A stretch of DNA of 64,000 nucleotides from Algoriphagus yeomjeoni (lineage in GTDB: Bacteria > Bacteroidota > Bacteroidia > Cytophagales > Cyclobacteriaceae). The DNA lies in the NCBI RefSeq assembly GCF_003259505.1, contig NZ_QLLK01000008.1:124001-188000 (forward strand), read 5' to 3'. Positions 18,141 through 26,900 of this stretch are shown here, piece by piece (position 1 is the first letter of the stretch; each line of letters starts with the position of its first letter). The position numbers and the translations under genes are program-made. Below the pieces are notes generated by a model, which worked only from the letters and a program-made list of their open reading frames with translations, did no database searches and was not told the DNA's origin.

Positions 18141-19373
18141 ATGGTAAAACTAATCGGCCCAATAACTCAACTTCTAACACTGAATAATCTCCCAGTCAAA
18201 GGAGCTTTGAAAGACGAGCAACTGGAAATCTTAGAAGATGCTGGGATTTTGATGGAAGATGAAAAGATCCTGGAAGTCGCAAGTTTTACTGAACTTTTGA
18301 AAAAAACTAAGGCTCACAATATTGAAATCATCGAACTGGAAGGTGAGTTTGTCGCACTTCCAGGCTGGATAGATTGCCATACACATATTTGTTTTGGAGG
18401 TACGAGAGCTAGGGATTTTGCCATGCGAAATGCTGGAAAGACCTACTTGGAAATCGCTGAATCTGGTGGTGGCATTTGGGACACGGTAACTCAAACTCGG
18501 AAACTAACTCAAGTAGAGCTTGCTGAGAGAACCGCTAAAAATGCTAATCGCCATTTAAATGAAGGCGTGACCACGATTGAGGTGAAAAGCGGCTACGGTC
18601 TGACGATAGATGAGGAGGTAAAAATGCTACGTGCCATCAAGGAGGCCAACAAAGAGACTTCAGCTGATTTGATTTCAACTTGCTTAGCAGCTCACATGAA
18701 ACCACGTGATTTTGCCGGAACAAATGCGGAATATCTGGAATTGATTTCTCAGGAGCTTTTCCCCATTCTTAAGTCAGAAAACCTCACGAACAGAATAGAT
18801 TCCTTCATTGAGAAAAGTGCTTTTTCACCGGAAGAAATAGAAAGCTATTACCAAAAGGCAATCGATTTAGGCTTTGATCTCACCGTTCATGCCGATCAGT
18901 TTACCAGTGGCGGATCTGAAGTTGCTGTTAAATTCAACGCGAAATCAGCAGACCATTTGGAAGCTTCCACTGAAAAAGAAATAGCAATTTTAGCCAAATC
19001 AAATACCATTCCCGTAGCACTTCCTGGAGCTTCGATTGGCTTGGGCTGTGCCTTTACTCCCGCCCGCAAAATCTTAGATCAAGGTGGTTCGGTGGCCATT
19101 GGAAGCGATTGGAATCCTGGTTCTGCTCCCATGGGTGACTTGGTCACTCAAGCCGCAATTTTAGCAACCTTCGAAAAACTCAGTACTGCAGAAGTATTGG
19201 CAGCACTTACCTTGCGAGCAGCAGCAGCTATAGGATTAAAAGATCGAGGAATTCTCAAAGAGGGAATGATGGCAGACTTCAACCTTTTCCCAACTGACAA
19301 TTACCAAGAAATCCTTTATCAGCAAGGTAAACTCAAACCAGCACAAGTCTGGAAAAGAGGAAGTAAGATCTGA
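18141..19373 (+). CDS. hutI: Imidazolonepropionase
   Basis: 410 residues of the amidohydrolase superfamily. It opens the imidazolone ring to N-formimino-L-glutamate. Metal-site motifs are LPGWIDCHTHICFGGTRARDF (the HxH motif), LAAHMKPRDF, LTVHADQFTSGG and AIGSDWNPGSAP. Length is normal. The ATG at 18141 is preceded by 78 bp without a gene, so it may have its own promoter or be read through from hutH. Confidence 0.97.
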   Translation: MVKLIGPITQLLTLNNLPVKGALKDEQLEILEDAGILMEDEKILEVASFTELLKKTKAHNIEIIELEGEFVALPGWIDCHTHICFGGTRARDFAMRNAGKTYLEIAESGGGIWDTVTQTRKLTQVELAERTAKNANRHLNEGVTTIEVKSGYGLTIDEEVKMLRAIKEANKETSADLISTCLAAHMKPRDFAGTNAEYLELISQELFPILKSENLTNRIDSFIEKSAFSPEEIESYYQKAIDLGFDLTVHADQFTSGGSEVAVKFNAKSADHLEASTEKEIAILAKSNTIPVALPGASIGLGCAFTPARKILDQGGSVAIGSDWNPGSAPMGDLVTQAAILATFEKLSTAEVLAALTLRAAAAIGLKDRGILKEGMMADFNLFPTDNYQEILYQQGKLKPAQVWKRGSKI

Positions 19374-19494
19374 GACTTTAGGCATTAGATTTTAGATCCA
19401 AGAATCAAGACATTCAGTATAAACTTCAGATCATAGAATTACGACAGAGGTTCAAATAAAGCTCGTAAATCGTAATTCAAAAATCGTAAATAGC

Positions 19495-21495
19495 ATGACT
19501 TTTAAAGAGCAAATATCACAAGGTATTCCTTCACAATTCCCTCCCAAAAAAGATAGAAATACAACGGTAAGCCATGCTCCTAAGCGAAAGGACATTCTTT
19601 CGACGGACGAGAAGAAACTGGCTTTAAGTAATGCGCTACGCTATTTCCCGAAAGAATGGCATGCGGAATTAGCAAGTGAATTTTTAGCCGAACTCAAGGA
19701 GTTTGGTCGAATCTACATGTACCGGTTTATGCCAGATTACGAAATGCGAGCTAGACGGATTCAGGATTATCCCGCAAATTCCCAGCAAGCTGCAGCCATC
19801 ATGCTGATGATCCAAAACAACCTAGATCCTGCAGTCGCTCAGCATCCAGAAGAGTTAATTACATATGGTGGAAATGGGGCAGTTTTCCAGAATTGGGCGC
19901 AGTACCTTCTAGTGATGAAATACCTCTCGGAGATGACTGAGGAGCAAACTTTACATATTTATTCAGGTCATCCCATGGGACTTTTCCCCTCTTCCAAAGA
20001 AGCCCCACGAGTAGTAGTCACTAACGGAATGATGATTCCAAATTACTCCAAACCCGATGATTGGGAGAAATTCAATGCGCTTGGCGTGACTCAATACGGA
20101 CAGATGACTGCGGGTTCATTTATGTACATCGGTCCGCAAGGAATTGTGCATGGCACGACGATCACGGTGATGAATGCTTTTCGCAAAAAACTGAAAACTG
20201 GAGAAAAGCCAGCGGGTAAGATTTTTTTGACGGCAGGTCTTGGCGGTATGAGTGGAGCGCAACCAAAAGCTGGAAATATCGCTGGTTGCATTACCATTTG
20301 TGCAGAAGTGAATCCATCTGCAGCAAGGAAAAGACATGAACAGGGATGGGTGGATGAATTGCTAGAGAATCTGGATGAATTGGTACTCCGCACTCAACTG
20401 GCCAAGCGAAACAATGAGGTGGTTTCCATCGCTTACATTGGAAATGTTGTTGATGTATGGGAGCGATTTGATACTGAGGATGTTTTCGTGGAACTTGGCT
20501 CTGATCAGACTTCCCTTCATAATCCTTGGGCTGGGGGCTATTACCCTGTTGGCCTTACTTTCGAAGAATCCAATCAATTGATGGCAGAAAATCCCGCAGA
20601 GTTCAAGGCTAAAGTTCAGGAAACCTTAAGAAGCCATGCTGATTCAATTAACAAGCATGTGGAGAAAGGAACCTACTTTTTCGATTATGGAAATGCCTTT
20701 TTGCTGGAAGCATCCAGAGCTGGTGGTGAGGTCATGGCGGAGAATGGAATTGATTTTCGCTATCCTTCCTATGTACAAGACATCTTAGGTCCCATGTGTT
20801 TTGATTATGGATTTGGTCCCTTCCGCTGGGTTTGTACTTCTGGAAAAGCTGAGGATTTGCGAAAATCCGATCAGATAGCTGCTCAAGTTTTGAAAGAAAT
20901 CATGCAAGAATCTCCTGCTTCTATCCAACAGCAAATGCAGGATAATATTACTTGGATCGAAGAGGCTGAGAAAAACAAATTGGTAGTGGGCTCCCAAGCT
21001 CGTATTCTCTATGCAGACGCCGAAGGAAGAGCAAAAATTGCGAAAGCTTTCAATGATGCGATACAATCCGGCGAAATCTCAGCTCCAATCGTTCTTGGTC
21101 GAGATCATCACGACGTCAGCGGAACTGATTCTCCATACCGCGAAACGAGCAATATCTACGATGGAAGCAAGTTCACAGCCGACATGGCTATTCATAACGT
21201 AATTGGCGATAGCTTCCGTGGTGCCACTTGGGTTTCGATCCATAATGGAGGTGGAGTTGGCTGGGGGGAAGTGATGAATGGGGGTTTTGGGATGGTGCTG
21301 GATGGGTCAGAAGATGCGGAGCGAAAGCTGAAGTCTATGCTTTTCTACGATGTGAATAATGGAATAGCGAGAAGAGCTTGGGCAAGGAATCCTGGTTCTT
21401 TGGAAGCTATTCAACGAGAAATGGATCGAAGTCCGGGGTTGAAAGTTACTATTCCTAATCTCGTGGATGATGAGATTTTGGATCTAGATTCTTGA
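19495..21495 (+). CDS. hutU: Urocanate hydratase (long form)
   Basis: 666 residues, longer than the ~555 residues of the Pseudomonas enzyme but like the longer forms I recognise from Bacteroidota. It uses tightly bound NAD+ to hydrate urocanate to imidazolonepropionate. The NAD-binding glycine-rich motif GGLGGMSGAQPKAGNIAG is at about 252-270 and the active-site cysteine is in FGPFRWVCTSGKAED at about 445. The histidine-rich stretch GRDHHDVSGTDSPYRE and VSIHNGGGVGWGE are also family features. A hairpin follows the stop codon. Confidence 0.97.
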   Translation: MTFKEQISQGIPSQFPPKKDRNTTVSHAPKRKDILSTDEKKLALSNALRYFPKEWHAELASEFLAELKEFGRIYMYRFMPDYEMRARRIQDYPANSQQAAAIMLMIQNNLDPAVAQHPEELITYGGNGAVFQNWAQYLLVMKYLSEMTEEQTLHIYSGHPMGLFPSSKEAPRVVVTNGMMIPNYSKPDDWEKFNALGVTQYGQMTAGSFMYIGPQGIVHGTTITVMNAFRKKLKTGEKPAGKIFLTAGLGGMSGAQPKAGNIAGCITICAEVNPSAARKRHEQGWVDELLENLDELVLRTQLAKRNNEVVSIAYIGNVVDVWERFDTEDVFVELGSDQTSLHNPWAGGYYPVGLTFEESNQLMAENPAEFKAKVQETLRSHADSINKHVEKGTYFFDYGNAFLLEASRAGGEVMAENGIDFRYPSYVQDILGPMCFDYGFGPFRWVCTSGKAEDLRKSDQIAAQVLKEIMQESPASIQQQMQDNITWIEEAEKNKLVVGSQARILYADAEGRAKIAKAFNDAIQSGEISAPIVLGRDHHDVSGTDSPYRETSNIYDGSKFTADMAIHNVIGDSFRGATWVSIHNGGGVGWGEVMNGGFGMVLDGSEDAERKLKSMLFYDVNNGIARRAWARNPGSLEAIQREMDRSPGLKVTIPNLVDDEILDLDS

Positions 21496-21496
21496 A

Positions 21497-21520
21497 ATCC
21501 TACTTCTGGAGAAGCAGGAT
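21497..21520. repeat. REP-like hairpin after hutU
   Basis: An imperfect palindrome lies immediately after the hutU stop. It has 11-position arms with one mismatch, and its core is CTTCTGGAGAAG. No T tract follows. The core resembles palindromes at 37628 and around the RAYT-like transposase (44.5-44.8 kb), so it may be a dispersed repeat rather than a terminator. Confidence 0.5.
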
Positions 21521-21547
21521 AAGGTTTTAACGTGATTCATTAATTAT

Positions 21548-22162
21548 TTATCCTTCGAAAATAGCTTCGAGATTGAGAGAAAAACCTGGAAGAACAATCG
21601 ACTTGATCTGATCTCCCGAAGTAAAAAGCCTAGAAGGCTCGAATCTTCCATTGACCAATGTATAAATCAAAACGGTACAATCGGTGGGATGAACTACCCA
21701 GTATTCTCTCACCCCATATTCCTCGTACAAGTCATATTTATTCTGAACTTCCACCCGGCTATTTCCCGGAGAAAGAATTTCTACAATTAAATCCGGAGCT
21801 CCCCAGCAGCCTTTGTCGTCCAATTTGCTAAGATCACAAATCACAGAAATATCGGGCTGTACTACCGAATCTGTTTTCGAATACTCTGGATTTTTAGAAA
21901 ACCTTACATCGAAAGGAGCCGAGTATACTTTGCAGGAATGACCTTTCAGAAAATTGAATATTTCATTAAATATATTCCCTGAGACTTCCTGATGCCTACG
22001 ATTCGGAGCGGCAGCTTTGGCAAAAATTTTCCCTTTGATCAGCTCAACGATTTCCTCAAAATCCCATTTCAAATAATCTGCATAAGTATATACTGCTCCT
22101 TCAGGCTCATTGAAAGCATCCAAATCAATCTTTTCTTTTTGGGGAATTCTATATTCTTTCAT
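21548..22162 (-). CDS. Uma2 family endonuclease-like protein (DUF820)
   Basis: 204 residues. It has the Uma2/DUF820 PD-(D/E)XK-like arrangement: VQPDISVICDLSKLDDKGCWGAPDLIVEILSPGNSRVEVQNK reading, with the conserved PDL-VEI-S-N core, followed by EYWVVHPTDCTVLIY. The family is very common in cyanobacteria and also in Bacteroidota; nuclease activity is predicted from the fold, and the biological role is unknown. It is inserted in the opposite direction between hutU and hutG, separating two genes of one pathway, which suggests an acquired gene. Confidence 0.88.
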   Translation of the reverse strand: MKEYRIPQKEKIDLDAFNEPEGAVYTYADYLKWDFEEIVELIKGKIFAKAAAPNRRHQEVSGNIFNEIFNFLKGHSCKVYSAPFDVRFSKNPEYSKTDSVVQPDISVICDLSKLDDKGCWGAPDLIVEILSPGNSRVEVQNKYDLYEEYGVREYWVVHPTDCTVLIYTLVNGRFEPSRLFTSGDQIKSIVLPGFSLNLEAIFEG

Positions 22163-22283
22163 AACCTCTGATACGATCTAACTGAAAATTTGAATACTAC
22201 CTAAAAACCAAATACATAATTTCTGGTATCTTAAGTATCAAATCGCGTTTTTTAAGTTACTATAAAATAATACCATCATCAAT

Positions 22284-23249
22284 ATGCTGCATCAAAACCC
22301 TAATCCTTCACTTTGGTCTGGAAGAAAATCCGAAGAAATTGAATACTGGCATCAGGCAACTATCTCTGTCAAAGACCTGAATCTAGACGATAAGCAAGAC
22401 ACCCCTAAAGTCGGCATATTAGGATATGCAGGTGAAGAAGGGGTGAAAAGAAATCAAGGACGATTGGGAACTGCAGAAGGTCCAAATGCCATACGTAAGA
22501 ATCTAGGCACCTTGGCCTTTCACCTACCTGAAAAAAGTAGAATTTTCGACTATGGTGATATTTACACAGAGGACGATGATATGGAGTCCAGCCATAAATT
22601 GATTTCAGAGACTGTTTTCAATCTCTTGGAAACAAAGCATTTTCCTATCCTTTTGGGCGGTGGACATGATCTGGCTTTAGCTCACGGAAGAGGGATTTAC
22701 AGGCACCTTGCTTCCAAAAATCAAAAATTGGGTATAATCAACATGGATGCTCACTTTGACCTTCGTCCTACCCTAGATGGCAAAGGACATTCTGGCTCTC
22801 CATTTTTTCAATTAGCTGAAGAAAACCCTGATTCTTTCCAATATTTATGTTTGGGAGTACAGCGCTCTGTAAATCCAAAATCGCTCTTTAGTACCGCGGA
22901 AAGTGTTGGAGCAAAATGGATGGTAATGGAAGATTTCAGGATGAATAACTGGGAAGTAATCCAGGAAAAAATCCTCTGGTTCCTTGACTCAGTAGACAAA
23001 ATCTATCTCAGTGTGGACATGGATGGTTTTTCCTCAGCTTTTGCTCCAGGAGTATCGGCTCCTTCTCCTATGGGTTTCCGGCCTGAGTTTGCCTTCAAGG
23101 TTTTCGAATTACTCGCTTCATCAAAAAAACTCATTTCAATGGATGTTGCGGAGTTAAATCCAGCATTTGATCATGATCAAGCAACTTCCAGATTGGCAGC
23201 CAGATGTGCCGAGTATGTAGCAAGGAAGGTGTTAGCCCTCAAAGACTAA
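22284..23249 (+). CDS. hutG: Formimidoylglutamase
   Basis: 321 residues of the arginase/agmatinase family. It hydrolyses N-formimino-L-glutamate to glutamate and formamide, the last step of this hut route. Mn2+ ligand motifs are LLGGGHDLALAHG, INMDAHFDLRP (the DxHxD signature) and YLSVDMDGFSSAFAPGVSAPSP. The presence of hutG and the absence of hutF in this window point to the one-step formamide route. It is separated from hutU by the inverted Uma2 gene. Confidence 0.95.
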   Translation: MLHQNPNPSLWSGRKSEEIEYWHQATISVKDLNLDDKQDTPKVGILGYAGEEGVKRNQGRLGTAEGPNAIRKNLGTLAFHLPEKSRIFDYGDIYTEDDDMESSHKLISETVFNLLETKHFPILLGGGHDLALAHGRGIYRHLASKNQKLGIINMDAHFDLRPTLDGKGHSGSPFFQLAEENPDSFQYLCLGVQRSVNPKSLFSTAESVGAKWMVMEDFRMNNWEVIQEKILWFLDSVDKIYLSVDMDGFSSAFAPGVSAPSPMGFRPEFAFKVFELLASSKKLISMDVAELNPAFDHDQATSRLAARCAEYVARKVLALKD

Positions 23250-23277
23250 ACGACACATAAAACAAACTTGCAATTTC

Positions 23278-24462
23278 ATGAAAAATCTATCCCACAGCTT
23301 TTTCATCATTCTAATATTTTCATTTTTTAGTTGCCAATCTTCTGAAGAAGGTTCTGAAATTCAGACTTTCGCAATTTCGGAGTCAGACATCTCCGCATTT
23401 GATGAGGTGGTCACTTCAATTGAATTTATCCCACTGAAAAACAAAGCAGATGAACCTGTAAATCTGAATTGCAGTGTCTGGAATCTGAAAGTCACCGAAA
23501 AGTTTTTGGTCTATACGACTCTTTGCAATCCTGAATCAAAAATCCACCTTTTTGACCATAACGGAAATTATCTAAAAAGCTTCGAAAGAAGCGGAAATGG
23601 TCCCGAGGAATATCAAATCATGCAAGGAATAGATTTAAATCAAGACACACTTAGCATTACAGTCGGTGCGGGCCTTATCAAACAATACCACTTTCCTGAT
23701 TTTGAGTTTATTGGGACAGTTAATTTGGATAAAGAGGCAATGTTCCTTCCGTATTTCACCAAGATTTCAAAAACCAAGTGGCTAACCGCACCGATGCATA
23801 CTGGGGAATTGGATGAAAATGGGGAGTATAAACTTTACAAAATAATGGACAGCTCCGACGGTAAAACAGTCGAATTGCCAATTGGAGCAACTCCATTGAC
23901 TGCAGAAATCAGCGAGGGGGAATTCGCAAAATTGGGACAGAGTTATTTACTGAACTATGCATTTTCAGACACCATATATCAATATAAAAATGACCAAGTG
24001 ACACCCTATGCCAGCTTGGATTTCGGGGAGAGAAAACCATCCGCAGATGATTTGAAAATGGACGGGGCACAGCTAGAAGCAACTGTCACCAATCAGCCTT
24101 TTGTAATCAACATGGGTAAAATATGGCAGACTGATTCTATCTCTAGAATAAAAACTTTTGCGCTCGCAAAGAATCCTGACATGGACATCACTAACATGAG
24201 AACATTTCCTGTGCATGAAGTTTTTCTAAACCATGAGACAAATCAAGTCACCGCATTCAAATCATTAGCCGGCTGGTCGAATGGCAAAGGAGATGCAAAA
24301 GATGGCTATTTCTATGACGTTCTTCGAACGGATGATTGGATTTACGCTTTGGAAAATGGGACGCTGGGCAAATATGCTGAACAGCTAGAAAAGTCGATTG
24401 GAGAACTTGGAGATTTCGAAGATCCTATTCTTATTAAATATCAAGTGAAAATGAAAAATTAA
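23278..24462 (+). CDS. 6-bladed beta-propeller lipoprotein
   Basis: 394 residues with a lipoprotein signal (MKNLSHSFFIILIFSFFSCQSSEEG, lipobox FFSC with Cys 19). The remainder is beta-rich with repeated blade-like motifs (SIEFIPLKNKADEP, LKSFERSGNGPEEY), which match the Bacteroidota 6-bladed propeller family (PF17170 type). Family members are usually exported and encoded near carbohydrate or regulatory genes; no enzymatic activity is established. It starts 28 bp after hutG and is followed by the lactonase gene on the same strand, so it could be expressed with either. Confidence 0.82.
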   Translation: MKNLSHSFFIILIFSFFSCQSSEEGSEIQTFAISESDISAFDEVVTSIEFIPLKNKADEPVNLNCSVWNLKVTEKFLVYTTLCNPESKIHLFDHNGNYLKSFERSGNGPEEYQIMQGIDLNQDTLSITVGAGLIKQYHFPDFEFIGTVNLDKEAMFLPYFTKISKTKWLTAPMHTGELDENGEYKLYKIMDSSDGKTVELPIGATPLTAEISEGEFAKLGQSYLLNYAFSDTIYQYKNDQVTPYASLDFGERKPSADDLKMDGAQLEATVTNQPFVINMGKIWQTDSISRIKTFALAKNPDMDITNMRTFPVHEVFLNHETNQVTAFKSLAGWSNGKGDAKDGYFYDVLRTDDWIYALENGTLGKYAEQLEKSIGELGDFEDPILIKYQVKMKN

Positions 24463-24509
24463 GAGACTAAGATTCTCAAAGAAAACCTAAATACAATAAA
24501 CCTATACCC

Positions 24510-25493
24510 ATGAAAAAACCTATTCTAACCTTATTCGCCTTTGCCATCCTCTATTCGGCCAATGCGCAAAATATTACGCCTACAGCGACTATAGAATTCC
24601 TGTCTGAGGATCTTTCCCGAATTATTCAAAAGAATGCAACTGTAGAAGTGATCGCCGAAGGATTTCAATTTACCGAGGGTCCTCTTTGGATAGAAAAGGA
24701 AAAAATGCTTCTCTTTTCAGACGTTCCAGCCAACACGATTTACAAATGGACTGAGGAAAAAGGGAAAGAAGTTTACTTAAAACCAGGTGGTTATACCGGA
24801 GCTAAGGAAAGAGGGGGTTTTATGGGACCAAATGGATTGCTACTTTCCCCGGATGGCAAGCTTTGGATTTGCCAGCATGGGGACAGGCGGATCGCAGAGA
24901 TGGACGCTCCCCTCTCAAAGCCTAATGAGTCTTACAGTACCGTAGTGGATTCTTTTGACGGTAAAAAACTAAATAGTCCCAATGATTTGATTTTATCCAA
25001 AGCTGGGGATCTATATTTTACTGATCCATCTTATGGTCTGGCAAGTGATGCAGAAAAGGAAATTGACTATCAGGGAGTTTACAAAATGAGCCCTACCGGA
25101 GACGTCACCTTACTTCTTGACTCCATCGATCAGCCAAATGGAATAGCTATTTTCCCAAATCAAAAAACCCTATTGGTGTCAAACTCTGATCCTGTCAAAA
25201 AGAAATGGTATGCATATGACTTGGCAAAAGACGGCTCAGTAACTAGCGGGAAAGTTTTTCATGATGCCAGCGATGCTTCAGAGCCGGGCTTATGTGACGG
25301 ATTCAAAATTGACAAAAAGGGGAATGTATTTGCCTCCGGCCCAGGAGGAATCTGGATATTCAATCAATCAGGTGACTTATTAGGGAAGATTAAATTAGAA
25401 GGAGCTTCCGCTGCAAATTGTACTTTATCCCCGGATGGAAAAACACTTTATATAACAGCCGAACAGTATTTACTCAAAATGAAGATGAGATAA
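24510..25493 (+). CDS. SMP-30/gluconolactonase-like lactonase, exported
   Basis: 327 residues with a signal peptide (MKKPILTLFAFAILYSANAQ, cleavage after ANA). SMP-30 propeller motifs are FQFTEGPLWIEKEKMLLFSD, MGPNGLLLSPDGKLWICQHGDRR, LNSPNDLILSKAGDLYFTDPSYG, QPNGIAIFPN and CDGFKIDKKGNVFASGPGG, with the metal-binding Glu, Asn and Asp residues in place. Enzymes of the family hydrolyse sugar lactones. Export to the periplasm agrees with the neighbouring PQQ dehydrogenase, which would form lactones there. A strong terminator follows. Confidence 0.92.
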   Translation: MKKPILTLFAFAILYSANAQNITPTATIEFLSEDLSRIIQKNATVEVIAEGFQFTEGPLWIEKEKMLLFSDVPANTIYKWTEEKGKEVYLKPGGYTGAKERGGFMGPNGLLLSPDGKLWICQHGDRRIAEMDAPLSKPNESYSTVVDSFDGKKLNSPNDLILSKAGDLYFTDPSYGLASDAEKEIDYQGVYKMSPTGDVTLLLDSIDQPNGIAIFPNQKTLLVSNSDPVKKKWYAYDLAKDGSVTSGKVFHDASDASEPGLCDGFKIDKKGNVFASGPGGIWIFNQSGDLLGKIKLEGASAANCTLSPDGKTLYITAEQYLLKMKMR

Positions 25494-25513
25494 ACTCCGC
25501 CTCATTAAGCCTA

Positions 25514-25549
25514 AAAAACCTCCAAGAGATCCATTTCTTGGAGGTTTTT
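25514..25549. terminator. Bidirectional terminator between convergent genes
   Basis: A 14-bp stem AAAAACCTCCAAGA (25514-25527) pairs with its complement (25536-25549) across an 8-nt loop. The A and T ends allow termination from both directions. It lies between the lactonase (plus) and the cupin gene (minus). Confidence 0.85.
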
Positions 25550-25611
25550 CTATTTCTATACTATTGAGGAATTTAGATATTGATTTGGCTCAGACCAAAT
25601 CGACTGAAACC

Positions 25612-26832
25612 TTACCGCTGATCATCCTCTCCCATCACATCATAGCCACGCCATTTATATGACTCTGCTAGTTGAGAAGCAGCCGGCCAGGCAATCTGGT
25701 GCTGTGGACTAGCCACCCATTTCATTCTGTTTTCTTCTGTATCAAAGGAAATCTGGATTTGATAATTGAAGGCCGTAGGCTCTGCTTCTATACCTTTTGC
25801 TTGCTCCTCTGGAAAAAGGCGAAGTAATTTGGAGCTCAGGTATCCATCCTGAACGAGCATGGCCGGGACATATATAGAGTGATACATTTTCTCAAAAGCG
25901 GCTGCATTTTCTAGCGAAACCACAAAATCCATTTGCAAAGCCATAGCTATCGGCTCAGGCGATCCACCAGAGTAATTGGCACTTTTATCTGCAGAAACTG
26001 ACACGCCAATGACCAACAATTCAAGATCATCAGCACCCGTATTTTCCAACGAAATACTTTCTCCCAACAATCCTGTGAACGCATCATCAGCTGCAATCTC
26101 ATTCGTCACACCATCAATGGATAACTTGCCCTCACCTTTCAAAACATAATAAACCTCCTCGATGCCTTCCAATTGCCGAGGACCAACAGATTTCCCCGCT
26201 GGAATCACCAAATGATCTACACTATTCCAGCTTGTTCTGAATACTTCTGGACCAAAAGCTCTGCGGGCAAGCACACCATTTCCCAAATAGGGGTGATTAT
26301 CAGCCCGAAGTTTATCTTTTGTGAATTCATACGAAACAAAAACAGGAACCTTATCTATTTCTGCTCCTTCCCGGGTATCACCCAGATCAAAAGCATCACC
26401 CTGAGCTTTTCTTTCCGAAACAGCATAATTCAACCATTTTAAAGGTTTATCACTAGAATTATAAATGGCATGAGCATCTCCCAGCTTGCAGGGTACTGCC
26501 ACAGGTCCCTTGAGTGTAGAAGTACGTCCATTGACAGTAAACTCAGCTTCACCATCGAGTAGAATATACATCTCCTCGATCGAATGATGAAAATGGTGAC
26601 CGATGCCCGACTTTGGCTGAATCACTCCAGAATGCAGGTAGAGAAAATTAGTAGATAGGTCATTTCGCCCAACCAATTGAGTAAAGCCCATTTTACCAGC
26701 CCCTGCATGTACAGCGGATAGTTCCCGGTACTTTGCTGGGTCATTATGGATTATTCGTTCTTTGGATTCAGATTGCTGAGCCCAAGATGCCATCGTGGCA
26801 AGAGAAATGGCTAAGGTTAAAATACTTTTCAT
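25612..26832 (-). CDS. Exported two-cupin protein with an extra C-terminal domain
   Basis: 406 residues. A signal peptide (MKSILTLAISLATMASWAQ) is followed by a first cupin (about 70-145: GIGHHFHHSIEEMYILLDGEAEF, with metal-type His/Glu ligands) and a second cupin (about 205-275: SVGPRQLEGIEEVYYVLKGEGKL, lacking the usual His pair). About residues 295-406 form a third domain with an alpha/beta-barrel look (YQIQISFDTEENRMKWVASPQHQIAWPAA). The first cupin probably binds metal; the second looks like a scaffold. The gene lies downstream of the PQQ dehydrogenase gene on the same strand, so co-transcription is possible. Substrate unknown. Confidence 0.82.
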   Translation of the reverse strand: MKSILTLAISLATMASWAQQSESKERIIHNDPAKYRELSAVHAGAGKMGFTQLVGRNDLSTNFLYLHSGVIQPKSGIGHHFHHSIEEMYILLDGEAEFTVNGRTSTLKGPVAVPCKLGDAHAIYNSSDKPLKWLNYAVSERKAQGDAFDLGDTREGAEIDKVPVFVSYEFTKDKLRADNHPYLGNGVLARRAFGPEVFRTSWNSVDHLVIPAGKSVGPRQLEGIEEVYYVLKGEGKLSIDGVTNEIAADDAFTGLLGESISLENTGADDLELLVIGVSVSADKSANYSGGSPEPIAMALQMDFVVSLENAAAFEKMYHSIYVPAMLVQDGYLSSKLLRLFPEEQAKGIEAEPTAFNYQIQISFDTEENRMKWVASPQHQIAWPAASQLAESYKWRGYDVMGEDDQR

Positions 26833-26900
26833 TTTATTCTAGGTTTAAGAGATTGAATAGAAGTAATAGGATTAAGCTGCTCCTTTATCAGTTCAGGTTA

